Origin: Gemmatimonadota bacterium
GTDB taxonomy: Bacteria; Latescibacterota; UBA2968; GCA-2709665
Length of the DNA stretch: 64,000 bases
NCBI GenBank assembly: GCA_028877215.1
Contig: JAPPFJ010000014.1
Location: 289,757-353,756, forward strand
Reading direction: 5' to 3'
The position numbers were made by a program, and so were the translations under genes. This document shows positions 32,130 to 41,538 of the stretch, piece by piece. Within the stretch, counting starts at the first letter, position 1. Every line of letters begins with the position of its first letter. Under the pieces are notes generated by a model that was given only the letters and a program-made list of their open reading frames with translations, was not told the origin of the DNA and made no database searches.

Positions 32130-35100
32130 TCAGAAGCTCAACCTGATTCCCATGTGCGTAATCCGGGGATTGCCTATGTAGCGCGAGCGGTCGGAAACGT
32201 CCCCGTAATTGAGGTACGTCGCGTCGTTGGGCCTGGGCTGCTGGAGCCCCCACCACATGTAGTCCGTACCGGTGACGCCGCTGGCATCCTGCTGGTTGAA
32301 CAGGTTGAACACTTCCACGAATACGTCGGCGTTCACGTTCCCGAAGCGGAAGTGCTTCTGCAGGTTGAGGTCGGCTTCCGTGTGCAACGGCCGTCTTGCC
32401 GGTGTGTTGGCTCCGGTCAGCTTGATGTAATTGAACTTGCTGCCCGTGTAGATCCGGTAGATCAGGTTGGCATTGATGCCGCCAAACAGGGTCGCGCCCG
32501 CGTACTGCTTGCCCGGACCGTAGTCGAGCGGGGAGGAGAAGAACATCTGAAGGCTGCCCTGGCTGCGGCGACCGCGCGTGAAGATATTGCCGGTGCTGAA
32601 CCAGAACTTCTGAAACCAGATGCCCTGAAGCCATTCTCTCGCTTCGTCCGTCAGGCCCTCGACTTCCCACGCCGGCTGGAGAGGCGCCGAGCCGCGGGCG
32701 TTGAAGGCATTCACGTTTTCCCGGACCTTTTGCAGGTTCTCTTCCGCCTTGTCGCCGAGTGTCTTGATCTCCTCCGCCGTAAGCGGAACGGGTTCCCTGC
32801 GGCCGCCCGCAACGCGCCATTCCTTGTGATACCTTCCGCTGGCGATGAAACTCCGGTCGGGATAGATCAGGACGCTGGCAACCGTCTCGGCGTCGCCCAG
32901 CCAGTGGATGGCTTCCAGCCATTCCAGGTTCAATGCGGCGCGGAACGCAAAGAAGTTGCTGAAGCCCTTCCGCATGCTGAACTCGAAGCCCTTGACGTCT
33001 TCCGTGCGTTCGGAACCGTACGTGCCCCCGATGGCGCCCGTCCTGCCCGTGACAGGATCGACGGCGTCGTGCCAGATGCCGGTGCTCTGCAGATGGCCGC
33101 TCTTGTAGAACGCCGCCAGAGAGAAGACATAGTCGCTTACGAAGTTCCAGTCCGTACCCACTTCGAAACTGGTCGTGGGGTGACCGTGGTCCCAGACCGG
33201 GCTGATGACGTTGGCGCCGTAGCTTTCGTCTTTCGCGTTGAAATGACTCCACGGGACGCCGGGAATCCCGTCCGGCCCGGAAGCCGTCTCCCAATGGCTC
33301 CCGAACTGCTGCCGGAAGGAGGGGATCATCATGTATCGGCCGTAATAGAAGTGCATGCTGGACCGGGCCGTGATGGGGTGTGAGATACCCAGCCTGGGGC
33401 TCCAGCCCTGTATGGTCCGCATGGGCCCCGTGGGCGCCTGGATGAACGTATCCATCGCGTTGTACCACCCCGACGTGAACGACGGGAGCAACTGAACGTC
33501 CTGACCCCACAGGCGGTCGTAGCGCAGGCCGACGTTGACGATCAGCCCCTCGAACTCCATTTTGTCCTGGACGTACGCGCCGAACTGGCTGGGCGTCACG
33601 GCCTCGCCGGGTTCGGGCTGCCCGATGTAACGGATATCCCGCTTCGCGTCGCCGGGCGTCATGCCGGTCCACGTCCACCAGTTCTCGAACGTCATGAATT
33701 CGAAGCCGGTCTTGGCGAAGTGTCCACGGGTCATCTGGCTTGACAGGTCGGCCTTCAGACTGAATCGGTTCTGTTCGCCGACCTTGAATGCCCAGACGTC
33801 CTCCCGGCCGATGTAGAAGTACCCTTCGCTGTCGGTCCTGACCTTCGTGGTCTTATTCCCCACGCCGCTGGTGTCCGTGCGGCTTCCATAGCGCGATACG
33901 CTCACTTCGTAGAACGTTCTGGGGCTGATGGTGTGGGTGATCACGCCGTAGATCATGTTGTCGGTCTGCTTTTCCTCCCCCGCGATCGATCCATCGGGGA
34001 TGAAGAGGTCGCGTCCCGTTCCCCGGATGACGTTCGGGAAGCTGTACCGGGACAGCCGTCCGTTGTTGAAATTCTCCGCGAAGTCGTACATCCAGCCGAT
34101 CCGCAGCTTCATATTCGACCCCGCCGGGACCGTCAGTTTTGCCGTGGTCCTGAGGTTTGCCGGCCGGGTCCGCCACGGTCCGGGAAGCACGGCGGCGTCA
34201 CGCAGGTGCCGGGCGCTGGCGAAGAAGGACGAGTTCCCCATCAGGGGACCGCTAAGAAACCCATCCAGGTAGTGGCCCCGCCAGTCCGTGTAGTTCGTTC
34301 GCGGGTGGACGAGATTCCCCGTCTCGGGGTCCACCTCGGACGTCCACGCCGGATCGTTCCACTTCGCGTTTCCACGCAACTCCGGCGCCTCGTAGACATT
34401 CTCGCCCCAGTGCTTCTTACCTGCGGGGGTGAGACGATATTCCGCCTCGCCGTGATAGGTTGCACCGCCGTCGCGCGTGACGATCTGGATGACGCCGGCC
34501 TGCGCGTTTCCGTACTCGGCGTTCATACCGCCCGTGATGACCGAGACCTCCTGCACCGCCTTGAGGTTGACGCCGTACCACTGCCTCTCGCCGCCGTCGC
34601 CCCATCCGCCGCCGATGCCGCGCCCGTCTCTGCCGGAAACGGGGACGCCGTCGACGTAGACGACGTTGTGGCTGGCCACCCAGCCCCGGATCGCACCGCT
34701 GCCGTCAACGGCATAGCCCGGCTCCAGTTCCAGGACCTCGGTGACGTTTCTCAGAATGGGCGTTCGCTCGATCTCCTCGGCGGTCACGACGTAACGGCTG
34801 TCCGTCTTGTCGGGGTCCACCGGCGGCCTTTCCGCGACCACCACCATCTCTTCGAGTTCCAGTTCGGTTTCACGAAGCTGAAAGTCAACCGTCGTGGTGA
34901 AGTCCACCCGTACGCCCACCTGCTCCTTGACCACCGAGTGATACCCCACCATCGACGCCGTCAGCTTGTACTGGCCGGGCGTTACGGAGACGATCACGTA
35001 GAATCCGTCCGCGTCGGTCGTTCCGCCCAGCCGGGCTTCCTCTATCGCCACACTCGCCCCCGGCAGGGGTTCGCCCTTTTCGTCAGTCACGCGACCGACG

Positions 35101-35195
35101 ATCTTGCCGGTTGTCGCGGCCATGACCGCACTGGCGGCAAAGAACACGGCAAACAAGACGACCACAGCGCCGGTATAAAACCTGAGCCTGCTCAT
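32130..35195 (-). CDS. TonB-dependent receptor with carboxypeptidase-regulatory-like N-domain
   Basis: 1021 residues from ATG 35195, with AAAGGAG 5 bases upstream; the frame extends to 35309. The signal MSRLRFYTGAVVVLFAVFFAASAVMA is followed by a CarboxypepD_reg-like domain (GKIVGRVTDEKGEPLPGASVAIEE, GTTDADGFYVIVSVTPGQY) and the plug (EEMVVVAERPPVDPDKTDSR, GVASHNVVYVDGVPVSG type, AQAGVIQIVTRDGG). A 22-strand barrel ends near FVEVFNLFNQQDA and HMGIRLSF, with the terminal Phe. It imports a bulky ligand using TonB-ExbBD energy. No SusD partner is adjacent; the secreted protein downstream may take its place. It is the second gene of the four-gene operon. Confidence 0.93.
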   Translation of the reverse strand: MSRLRFYTGAVVVLFAVFFAASAVMAATTGKIVGRVTDEKGEPLPGASVAIEEARLGGTTDADGFYVIVSVTPGQYKLTASMVGYHSVVKEQVGVRVDFTTTVDFQLRETELELEEMVVVAERPPVDPDKTDSRYVVTAEEIERTPILRNVTEVLELEPGYAVDGSGAIRGWVASHNVVYVDGVPVSGRDGRGIGGGWGDGGERQWYGVNLKAVQEVSVITGGMNAEYGNAQAGVIQIVTRDGGATYHGEAEYRLTPAGKKHWGENVYEAPELRGNAKWNDPAWTSEVDPETGNLVHPRTNYTDWRGHYLDGFLSGPLMGNSSFFASARHLRDAAVLPGPWRTRPANLRTTAKLTVPAGSNMKLRIGWMYDFAENFNNGRLSRYSFPNVIRGTGRDLFIPDGSIAGEEKQTDNMIYGVITHTISPRTFYEVSVSRYGSRTDTSGVGNKTTKVRTDSEGYFYIGREDVWAFKVGEQNRFSLKADLSSQMTRGHFAKTGFEFMTFENWWTWTGMTPGDAKRDIRYIGQPEPGEAVTPSQFGAYVQDKMEFEGLIVNVGLRYDRLWGQDVQLLPSFTSGWYNAMDTFIQAPTGPMRTIQGWSPRLGISHPITARSSMHFYYGRYMMIPSFRQQFGSHWETASGPDGIPGVPWSHFNAKDESYGANVISPVWDHGHPTTSFEVGTDWNFVSDYVFSLAAFYKSGHLQSTGIWHDAVDPVTGRTGAIGGTYGSERTEDVKGFEFSMRKGFSNFFAFRAALNLEWLEAIHWLGDAETVASVLIYPDRSFIASGRYHKEWRVAGGRREPVPLTAEEIKTLGDKAEENLQKVRENVNAFNARGSAPLQPAWEVEGLTDEAREWLQGIWFQKFWFSTGNIFTRGRRSQGSLQMFFSSPLDYGPGKQYAGATLFGGINANLIYRIYTGSKFNYIKLTGANTPARRPLHTEADLNLQKHFRFGNVNADVFVEVFNLFNQQDASGVTGTDYMWWGLQQPRPNDATYLNYGDVSDRSRYIGNPRITHMGIRLSF

Positions 35196-35271
35196 GGTTT
35201 CTCCTTTTCTCGGCGTTTGTTTCATTGGCTGGACATTCCGTGAGTTCCAACGGGCTGCCAAGCCTGCTTCC

Positions 35272-35988
35272 TTATTTCTTGAAGTAGAACCGGATGCCGC
35301 CCCGCGCATTCAGGAACTGCATCGGAAACGTCTGGCCTTCCAGGCCCCATGCCTCCATGGGCCTTAACTCACCCAGCAAGAGATTGTACCTCGCGCGCAC
35401 GTCCAGCGAAATGTTGTCGAACACGAACGCCTCCACGCCCAGGCCCACGTTGGCGCCCAGCGCCGTGCGCGAATCGCTGAACGGCTCAATGACCAGTTCC
35501 TTGTCTAAAGGCGCCTCGCGCTGCCCCGGAAAGATCAGGCCGCTTACGTCCGTCTTGTAGTCGTAGAAGCCGGCGCCGACGGTCACGTACGTGGAGTACT
35601 TCTCCTTGGCCAAGAGGCCTCCGCCTCCTCGCCTGACCACCGCGTTCACCAGAAAGCTGCTGATGCGCATCTCGCTCGCAGCGTTGGGTGACTTATAGTC
35701 TCTGCCGTCTATGGGCCAGGTAAACGGGGTGTCTTCCAGTGCTCCGTTCTCGAATATGGACCGGTGAAACTCCATCTCCACGCTGGTCCTCGGACTCATC
35801 ACGTAAGTGAACACCACGCCTGCCTGCCCCCGGCCGGTTTCATACCAGTCTTTCAGCTTGAAGATCGACCGGTTGTAGTCCAGGAACGTCCCGAGCCCCC
35901 AACTTCCGGCCACACCGCCCGCGTAGACCGTTCCCGCCGAAAGCAGCAGCAGCGCCGCTGCCATACATACCAACACACCGTTACGCAT
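35272..35988 (-). CDS. Small outer-membrane beta-barrel protein
   Basis: 238 residues. The signal peptide MRNGVLVCMAAALLLLSAGTVYA is followed by an 8-strand-like barrel (GSWGLGTFLDYNRSIFKL, GVVFTYVMSPRTSVEMEFH, YVTVGAGFYDYKTD, GANVGLGVEAFVFDNISLDVRARYN). The chain ends GGIRFYFKK. It resembles OmpW/OprF-type porin-like proteins without a peptidoglycan-binding domain. It is the promoter-proximal gene of the operon running to 28780; the TonB receptor follows 76 bases later. Confidence 0.8.
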   Translation of the reverse strand: MRNGVLVCMAAALLLLSAGTVYAGGVAGSWGLGTFLDYNRSIFKLKDWYETGRGQAGVVFTYVMSPRTSVEMEFHRSIFENGALEDTPFTWPIDGRDYKSPNAASEMRISSFLVNAVVRRGGGGLLAKEKYSTYVTVGAGFYDYKTDVSGLIFPGQREAPLDKELVIEPFSDSRTALGANVGLGVEAFVFDNISLDVRARYNLLLGELRPMEAWGLEGQTFPMQFLNARGGIRFYFKK

Positions 35989-36187
35989 ATTCTACCTCCT
36001 TAACATTATTCAGATGTCACGAGCGACATCCGGACATTCCGGTGCCATTCTGCAAAACGCACCATCAATCCTGTCGGATCATCACCTCCTTGCAGTGTTA
36101 TTGTCCGGCGCCTATGCGTAGTTGTTCGATAAATAAGGTGGGAAATGACTCCGAATACATCACGATACTAGTATTACTACAAATCGC

Positions 36188-36216
36188 AATTAATGGACGA
36201 GATTTATCGATGTCAA
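36188..36216 (-). promoter_or_regulatory. Promoter for the outer-membrane operon
   Basis: On the minus strand, TTGACA (36216-36211), a 17-base spacer and TTAATT (36193-36188) give a sigma70-like promoter. It lies in an AT-rich part of the 310-base gap (35989-36298) between the sugar-isomerase stop and the first OMP gene. The transcript would have a leader of about 190 bases before ATG 35988. No other gene is seen in this gap. Confidence 0.6.
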
Positions 36217-36298
36217 GTCTTTTCCAATCTGCTATTAGATGAATTTATAAGACTCTTTGGAACGTGCGGACGCCGGAGAGGGAGCCATCGGGCTGCCA

Positions 36299-37093
36299 TC
36301 AACCATCGATATATCCCTGCAACAGGCGGGCCGTTTCCGACGCCACGCGAGAGGGGTCGTCGCTGGAATACGGCTCGAGGACGTTGACGTAACCTGCATA
36401 TCCGATGGTCTTCAGATTCGATATGAATTGCGGGATGTCGAGATGGTCCTCGTCGCACAGGTACGCCCTGCGGAACTTCGGCGTGGACCTTCGATAGTAC
36501 CTGCGGATGGTCTGATCGCCCTGGTGCAGCACGCCGCCCTGTACGTTGACGATGCTCAGCAGGTCCCGCACCTGTTCCAGGGTTGCCAGGCCGTAGTCCT
36601 GCTCGGCCATGTGGATGTTCAACGGATCGACGTTCAGCCCGAGATTCGGTCGGTCGACCTTGCCGATGAAATCGCGGGCGCGGAGGATATCCTCGAACAT
36701 GCTGTTGAAATGACAGGCGATGACAAGCGTGATTTCCTGCCGTGCGGCCAGGTCGCACCATTCACAAATCAATTCGATATCCGTGGGATACCCGATCATC
36801 AACTGGTCCAGTCCTACACGCGGCAGAAGCGCCAGTTTCTTTCTGATCAGGTCCGCGTCGAACGAAGCCGAATCCAGCCGTCCCCAGAGCATGCTGCAGC
36901 CCAGCCCATGCCCGGCATAGAGAGCTTCAACCTCATCGAAGCGTTCGCCCCTGATGAGGTGATCGATCTGACCGTCCCTCAGGTGCACGCCCTCATAGCC
37001 CGCGCTGACCGTAAGCGCCAGGAATTCCTCCACCGTCATCGCATAGGACTGCTTCGTCATTTCAATCAGCCGACCGGACAGCGATAGCTTCAT
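36299..37093 (-). CDS. Sugar phosphate isomerase/epimerase (AP endonuclease 2-type TIM barrel)
   Basis: 264 residues; AAGGAG precedes the ATG. Blocks typical of xylose isomerase-like TIM barrels are LTVSAGYEGVHLRDGQIDHL, LGCSMLWGRLDSASFDADLIRKKL, GLNVDPLNIHM, VNVQGGVLHQGD and GYAGYVNVLEPYSSDD, with the last Glu as a metal ligand. The family interconverts ketose and aldose sugars or inositol intermediates, or dehydrates them. No export signal is seen. It stands between the outer-membrane operon and a family-1 repeat. Confidence 0.85.
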   Translation of the reverse strand: MKLSLSGRLIEMTKQSYAMTVEEFLALTVSAGYEGVHLRDGQIDHLIRGERFDEVEALYAGHGLGCSMLWGRLDSASFDADLIRKKLALLPRVGLDQLMIGYPTDIELICEWCDLAARQEITLVIACHFNSMFEDILRARDFIGKVDRPNLGLNVDPLNIHMAEQDYGLATLEQVRDLLSIVNVQGGVLHQGDQTIRRYYRRSTPKFRRAYLCDEDHLDIPQFISNLKTIGYAGYVNVLEPYSSDDPSRVASETARLLQGYIDG

Positions 37094-37104
37094 CGGGTTC
37101 TCCT

Positions 37105-37270
37105 TAGCCGCCCGTTGAAAAAGCCCATCCGGGCTGCGGCCGGCCCTTGCGGTCGAAATACTGCGTTGCGCGCCCTCGCCGAATCGCAGGATGGGACTCG
37201 GTTGCGCGCCTTGTCTTCGACCACAATGGCTCGGCCTCGCCTGCAGAGCGACTTTATCAACGGACTGTTA
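37105..37270 (+). repeat. Dispersed MITE-like element, family 1, copy B (full length)
   Basis: About 166 bp in the opposite orientation to copy A. It starts AGCCGCCCGTTGAAAAAG and ends TTTATCAACGGACTGTTA; the two ends are inverted versions of each other. The interior (GGCCGGCCCTTGCGGTCGA, GAATCGCAGGATGGGACTCG) is nearly identical to copies A and C. It fills the gap between the isomerase and the Gfo/Idh/MocA genes. Confidence 0.85.
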
Positions 37271-37282
37271 GACGAACGGATT

Positions 37283-38275
37283 TCAGAATGAATTCTTCAC
37301 GCGTACGGGTTTACCGGTTTCGATGGACTCAGCGCCCGCGATGCACGTGGCAGCGGATTTCGCGCCGTCCCGCACGTCGATCATCGGCGTCCCGTCGTTC
37401 AGAATGCAATCCACGAAATGCGCCATCTCTTCCCCGAACGTGGGATGCTCGGCAAGAATCGTAATCGGGAGCCGGATGAAATCCTCCAGTTCCTCGACTT
37501 TGCTGAGATACAACCTGTCGTTGATCGCGGTGCCCCTTGTGCCGTAAATGGCGAGGTTCAGTTCGTATGGACGCTGGCAACCCAGGAACGCCGCCATCTT
37601 GCCCATGCATCCGTTCTCGAATCGAAAATTCATCAGGTACGCGTCGTCGTGCGGAAATTCGGCGAGTACCTTATGGTTGGAGATCGCGAATACTTCGTCG
37701 ATATCGCCAACGATCCATCGCAGGAGATCGATGGGATGTACGCCGCCGCCCATCAGTCCGAAGTGCGGATTCCGGTCGTCCACCCACCAGTCCTTGATCC
37801 GATTCCCGATGTTGTGCAGATAGTCCGCCTCGGCGTAAAAGGCTTCGCCCAGTTCTCCATCGTCGTACATGCGTTTGATGGTCTTGCAGATGGGATTGAA
37901 CCGCGCGCTCTGCCCCACCATGAACTTCAGCGAGGGTTTCGTGTCGGCCATCCGCACGATCCGTTCGCAGTCCTCCAGGGTGGTCGCCAGGGGTTTTTCG
38001 CAGATCACGTGCTTGCCCGCTTCCAGCGCCGCAACCGCCTGGTCGGCGTGGGCGTAGTTGGGGCTGCACAGGGAGATAATGTCGATGTCGTCGCGGTCCA
38101 GCATCGACTCGTAAGTGGGGGCAAACAGGTCCATGGAGCCGGGGAACAGGTCCAGCCTGCGTACACTCGGCGCCCAGGCCGCACGCACCTCGGCATCCGG
38201 GTTCTCGTCAAACGCCGTGAAATGTTCCCGTCCCGCGTGTCCGATGCCCACAATCCCAACGCCCAGTTTTTCCAT
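37283..38275 (-). CDS. Gfo/Idh/MocA family oxidoreductase
   Basis: 330 residues; GGAGGG lies 7 bases before the ATG. VGIVGIGHAGREHF is the Rossmann dinucleotide-binding loop. KHVICEKPLATTLEDCERIV carries the conserved EKP (catalytic Lys). GLMGGGVHPIDLLRWIVGD is the family GG(x)xxHxID block with its catalytic His. Enzymes of this family oxidise or epimerise sugars, inositols and uronates with bound NAD(P). It is followed by the amidohydrolase gene 78 bases downstream, which suggests a short catabolic operon. Confidence 0.93.
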   Translation of the reverse strand: MEKLGVGIVGIGHAGREHFTAFDENPDAEVRAAWAPSVRRLDLFPGSMDLFAPTYESMLDRDDIDIISLCSPNYAHADQAVAALEAGKHVICEKPLATTLEDCERIVRMADTKPSLKFMVGQSARFNPICKTIKRMYDDGELGEAFYAEADYLHNIGNRIKDWWVDDRNPHFGLMGGGVHPIDLLRWIVGDIDEVFAISNHKVLAEFPHDDAYLMNFRFENGCMGKMAAFLGCQRPYELNLAIYGTRGTAINDRLYLSKVEELEDFIRLPITILAEHPTFGEEMAHFVDCILNDGTPMIDVRDGAKSAATCIAGAESIETGKPVRVKNSF

Positions 38276-38353
38276 TTCAGGCCCTCCGGTGCAGACCTCG
38301 GAATCAGGCCGCGATTCCGGGGCGTTTCATCTCGTTTAGATACGTCGCCGGGC

Positions 38354-39199
38354 TCAATTCTTGACGTCCTCCAGCAGCGCGAGAAGATTGGATCCTTCGA
38401 TGCGTGTCCGGTCCTCGGCCGTGAGGAACGGCATCTTTGAAAACAGGTCGTACGTCTGTGGAAACGTCACCCAGTCCAGGCAGGGCGAGTAGTCCGATGC
38501 CCACAGCAGCCGCTCAACGCCGTAGGCGTCCACCAGAGCTTCCACGTACGGCCAGGCGGCGCGGTGCGGATAGTCGTGGCCCGGATCGGTCAGCGCGTAG
38601 AAGCCGCTCAGCTTGACCCGCGACTGGGGAAACTCCGCCAGCGCCAGCACGCTGGCCATCGCCTCTCTCGCACCGTCCGCGTCGGGGGCTTCCGCCTGTC
38701 TCGGCGGCAGGCCGAGGTGGGACAGGACGAGACGCAACTCGGGATGCCGCTCGAGGACGTCCTGCCAGGCGTTCCAGTCGTCACCCTTCGAATTCACGCT
38801 CACGAGCCAATGCCTGGAAGTCAGCCATTGCCAGACCTCATCCGATATGGCGAGGAGCGCGTTCACGCGTTCGGGCCCGAAAATATAAAAGCTCACCCCC
38901 ACGAATCCGGCTGCCTGAAGTCGCGCCAGCTCGTCGGTTGTCGGCGGTTCCGAGGGGTCGAAATAGGCCGCGGGATACACCCAGTCGTACTCAGCCACCA
39001 TCTGCGTGAGAAAGCGGGTATTCTCCGCCGCCCAGGGGACGTCCGCGTACCCCACGATCAACGCGGCCTTCACCCCGTGGTCCTTCGCCAGGGAGGCGTA
39101 GACAACGGCTTCATCGACGGGCCGGCCCAGCCGTTTCATAAAGGAATCCTGGTAGCCTCCTTCGAACAGATGGATGTGCGCGTCGGCTCGTTCGGACAT
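38354..39199 (-). CDS. Amidohydrolase family protein (Amidohydro_2)
   Basis: 281 residues from ATG 39199 with GGAGG 9 bases upstream; the longer frame to 39319 adds an unsupported hydrophobic stretch. ADAHIHLFEGGYQ carries the HxH metal ligands. AALIVGYADVPWAAENTRF, LRLVLSHLGLPPR and RLLWASDYSPCLDWV supply the later His and Asp of the metal-dependent hydrolase barrel. Relatives hydrolyse lactones such as fuconolactone or decarboxylate small acids. It probably acts after the neighbouring Gfo/Idh/MocA dehydrogenase, whose product could be a sugar lactone. Confidence 0.88.
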   Translation of the reverse strand: MSERADAHIHLFEGGYQDSFMKRLGRPVDEAVVYASLAKDHGVKAALIVGYADVPWAAENTRFLTQMVAEYDWVYPAAYFDPSEPPTTDELARLQAAGFVGVSFYIFGPERVNALLAISDEVWQWLTSRHWLVSVNSKGDDWNAWQDVLERHPELRLVLSHLGLPPRQAEAPDADGAREAMASVLALAEFPQSRVKLSGFYALTDPGHDYPHRAAWPYVEALVDAYGVERLLWASDYSPCLDWVTFPQTYDLFSKMPFLTAEDRTRIEGSNLLALLEDVKN

Positions 39200-39307
39200 C
39201 GTTCGGTTCCTCCGTTTATTTGTGGAACACCTTAAGTCTTGAGGCGAAACCAACATGGATGAACAGGATGGACAGGAGAAAGCGAAAACCAGAAACAGCG
39301 ACAAGGC

Positions 39308-39328
39308 GGGCAACCACAAGGGTTGCCC
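39308..39328. repeat. REP-like hairpin
   Basis: GGGCAACC (39308-39315) and GGTTGCCC (39321-39328) pair around a 5-base loop. It lies in the 308-base gap 39200-39507, next to a family-2 repeat. No gene is seen in that gap. Confidence 0.55.
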
Positions 39329-39350
39329 CTACGAACACAGCCTTCGTTCA

Positions 39351-39483
39351 AGAAGGGGGGAGGTCTCGAGACGAGAGAAGGTAGAGATCGCATGCCTTAA
39401 AGGGATTCTACTCGTGCCGAAGGCGAGTCGGAGGGACAGATCGGCAAGGGCTTCTTCTCCCGTCTACCCTCTACCGTCTCACC
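39351..39483 (+). repeat. Dispersed palindromic-end element, family 2, copy 3
   Basis: Diverged copy with GAAGGTAGAGATCGCATGCC on the left, a core with CTCGTGCCGAAGGCGAG and GGCAAGGGCTTCTTCTCCCG, and a pyrimidine-rich end (TCTACCCTCTACCGTCTCACC). Same orientation as copies 2 and 5. Confidence 0.72.
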
Positions 39484-39507
39484 GCCTTTTGGCGACCTCA
39501 TCCCCAA

Positions 39508-41523
39508 CTACTCCCATTGCAGTTCCACCGCCAGGAAGTCCTGGTCGCCGGGCATATCTACCGGCAACCGGACGATCCGCCCGTCGACCGATGCAGAGGC
39601 CATTAGATCCTCGCCGGTATATATATCCACCAGCGTCGTTGGCGCCGAACCTTCCGGAACCCGCATCTCCAGATTTGTCTCGTAGGCCAGCCCCAGGTAG
39701 TTGAAGATCAGACCGACGAGGCACCCGTCTCCCAGGTTCGGAAACAGTTCCATCGTCGGCACGTCCCGGCGGTCCCAGGGGCGCAGCTCTCCGTAGTCGT
39801 TTTTTGGAGGATACGGCCACAACCTCGCCGCGGGCGCTTCGGCCGACAGCCACGCCAGCGCGTTCCGCAAGAGTGAAATCCCGCCCGTGGGCGCCCGTAC
39901 GGCTCCGTGGTCTCCGGGTTCCACGTAGTTGAACAGGGGCGTTCCCGCCAGCCAGACCTCACGCCGTCCGTTGGTCTCGGCCGCTACGAGAGCGGGTCGC
40001 CCGTCCACTTCGGCGATCGTCTCCCCTTCGAGACCGGGTTCCAGGAACGCCGATCCCAGCATGATGGGCGTATCGATCCCCTTGAGCAGCGGGTGGCCGG
40101 AGACGATCGGTTCTAGTTCCGAGAGTCCTGTCTCGTCGCCGGAGGGGGGCGGATGCGCGCCTTCCCCGGACCAGTCGCCGGACGGCGTCCGCCCCACCTG
40201 GAGCAGCCCGTTGCCGCCGCGCGCGTGCGCTTCCAGTACGGAGCGCTGTTCACGCGTCAGGCAGTGGGTCTCCGGAAGGATGACCGGGCCGCTCAACGCA
40301 TTGCCCGCATCCGGAAGCCGCCGGTCGAAAACCCATCGCCAGGGCAGCCCAACCTGGTTCATCACGTCCGGCCATATTGTCAGGTGCTCCCGCCCCCATC
40401 GTTTGTCGGGATACCCATAGATTTCCGTCTGGGAGGGCTTGATCAACGTTGCGGCGCTGTAGGGCCGGGTTTTCTCGAAATATGGGATCAGCCGCGCAGC
40501 GTCCTGCAGTCCGTCGTAGTAGCCCGGGATGATCTGGCAAAGATCGAACGTGTAGGGGGAGATATTCTCCGCCCCCAGCGCAAACGGCACGGCACCGGCC
40601 ATGAAACCGTCCCGGCGTGTCAACTCCAGGCTCCCCGAGGGCGGCATGAAACCCTGGGGATAGATGAACAGGGAACGCCCGATCGTCGCTCCGCCCAGCG
40701 CGCGCGTCGCCTCCGCCTGGATGCGGCGCATGGGACGGTAGGTAAAATGGGAATAGTGAATGTGGTGGTAAGGGTCTGTGCACAGGACGTCCATGGCCTC
40801 CGCATCGCGGGACAGGTCGATGCCGGACAGCCAGGGGTTTTCGTTGAAGGTCACCACCTTCGGCGAATGCTGGATGCCCACCACGACGTCAGGCCGCACC
40901 TTCTTGATTCCCTCGCGAAACCAGGCGTGAACGGCGGTCCAGGCCTCCATCCGGTGCTGCACCCACCGCCACCAGGTCGGTGAGGCCCAGTCGACCTCCC
41001 TGGGAGGAGGTTCGCCGGTGTCGCGTTCGTATTCCGCGACGCAGTGGTCGCAATAGCAGCCCACGTCTCCATTCGAGAACCCGATTTCGGCCTCGTCATT
41101 GAGATGGATTTCCCGAACCGCCGGCAGCCGGATCACCTTGTGAATCATGTCCACATATTCGGACTTGTTCTCGGGCTGAAAGGGACAGAGCCACCGGGTT
41201 CTCACGATATTGTCGCTGTCCAGCGCGGCGCCGCTGCCCCCGACGCACACGAGGCTGCGCTCAGGATGGGTCCGCAGAAACGTCTCGCGATATTTCATGT
41301 ATCCGGTAAACACGATCACGCCCAGCCCGAATTCCCCCGCCCATTCCGCAAGCCGGCAGACCTTTTCCCAGACGTATCCCTGCCCTTTCATCTTATCGTC
41401 TTCAGGCTTCAGCCCCAATCCAATATCGGTAAATCCCTCCTCGCCGACCCACTTCACGTAGTCCCGGGAGAAGCTCGCCTCTTCAAAGTGCAGCATCGCC
41501 GTCCGTCGAATGGTTCTTTTCAT
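39508..41523 (-). CDS. Large TIM-barrel glycosidase-like protein with GATase-like domain, copy 2
   Basis: 671 residues, the same length as 15619-17634 and collinear with it end to end. Shared landmarks are MKRTIRRTA, VFTGYMKYRE, VCVGGSG, REIHLNDEAEIGF, the Cys cluster GCYCDHCVAEYERDTG, RRDGFMAGAVPFALGAEN, GPVILPETHCLTREQRSVLE and the late TMELFPNLGDGCLVGLIFNYLGLAYETNL. GGGAGG lies 6 bases before the ATG. It is most likely a cytoplasmic glycosidase related to GH42-like barrels, but the family is not identified. The C-terminal third is less alike than the barrel. Confidence 0.75.
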   Translation of the reverse strand: MKRTIRRTAMLHFEEASFSRDYVKWVGEEGFTDIGLGLKPEDDKMKGQGYVWEKVCRLAEWAGEFGLGVIVFTGYMKYRETFLRTHPERSLVCVGGSGAALDSDNIVRTRWLCPFQPENKSEYVDMIHKVIRLPAVREIHLNDEAEIGFSNGDVGCYCDHCVAEYERDTGEPPPREVDWASPTWWRWVQHRMEAWTAVHAWFREGIKKVRPDVVVGIQHSPKVVTFNENPWLSGIDLSRDAEAMDVLCTDPYHHIHYSHFTYRPMRRIQAEATRALGGATIGRSLFIYPQGFMPPSGSLELTRRDGFMAGAVPFALGAENISPYTFDLCQIIPGYYDGLQDAARLIPYFEKTRPYSAATLIKPSQTEIYGYPDKRWGREHLTIWPDVMNQVGLPWRWVFDRRLPDAGNALSGPVILPETHCLTREQRSVLEAHARGGNGLLQVGRTPSGDWSGEGAHPPPSGDETGLSELEPIVSGHPLLKGIDTPIMLGSAFLEPGLEGETIAEVDGRPALVAAETNGRREVWLAGTPLFNYVEPGDHGAVRAPTGGISLLRNALAWLSAEAPAARLWPYPPKNDYGELRPWDRRDVPTMELFPNLGDGCLVGLIFNYLGLAYETNLEMRVPEGSAPTTLVDIYTGEDLMASASVDGRIVRLPVDMPGDQDFLAVELQWE

Positions 41524-41538
41524 CCTGTCCTCCCGGGT

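Noticed and set aside
35989..36298. Possible riboswitch or small RNA in the AT-rich gap
   Set aside because: No recognised fold or conserved structure could be seen beyond the promoter.
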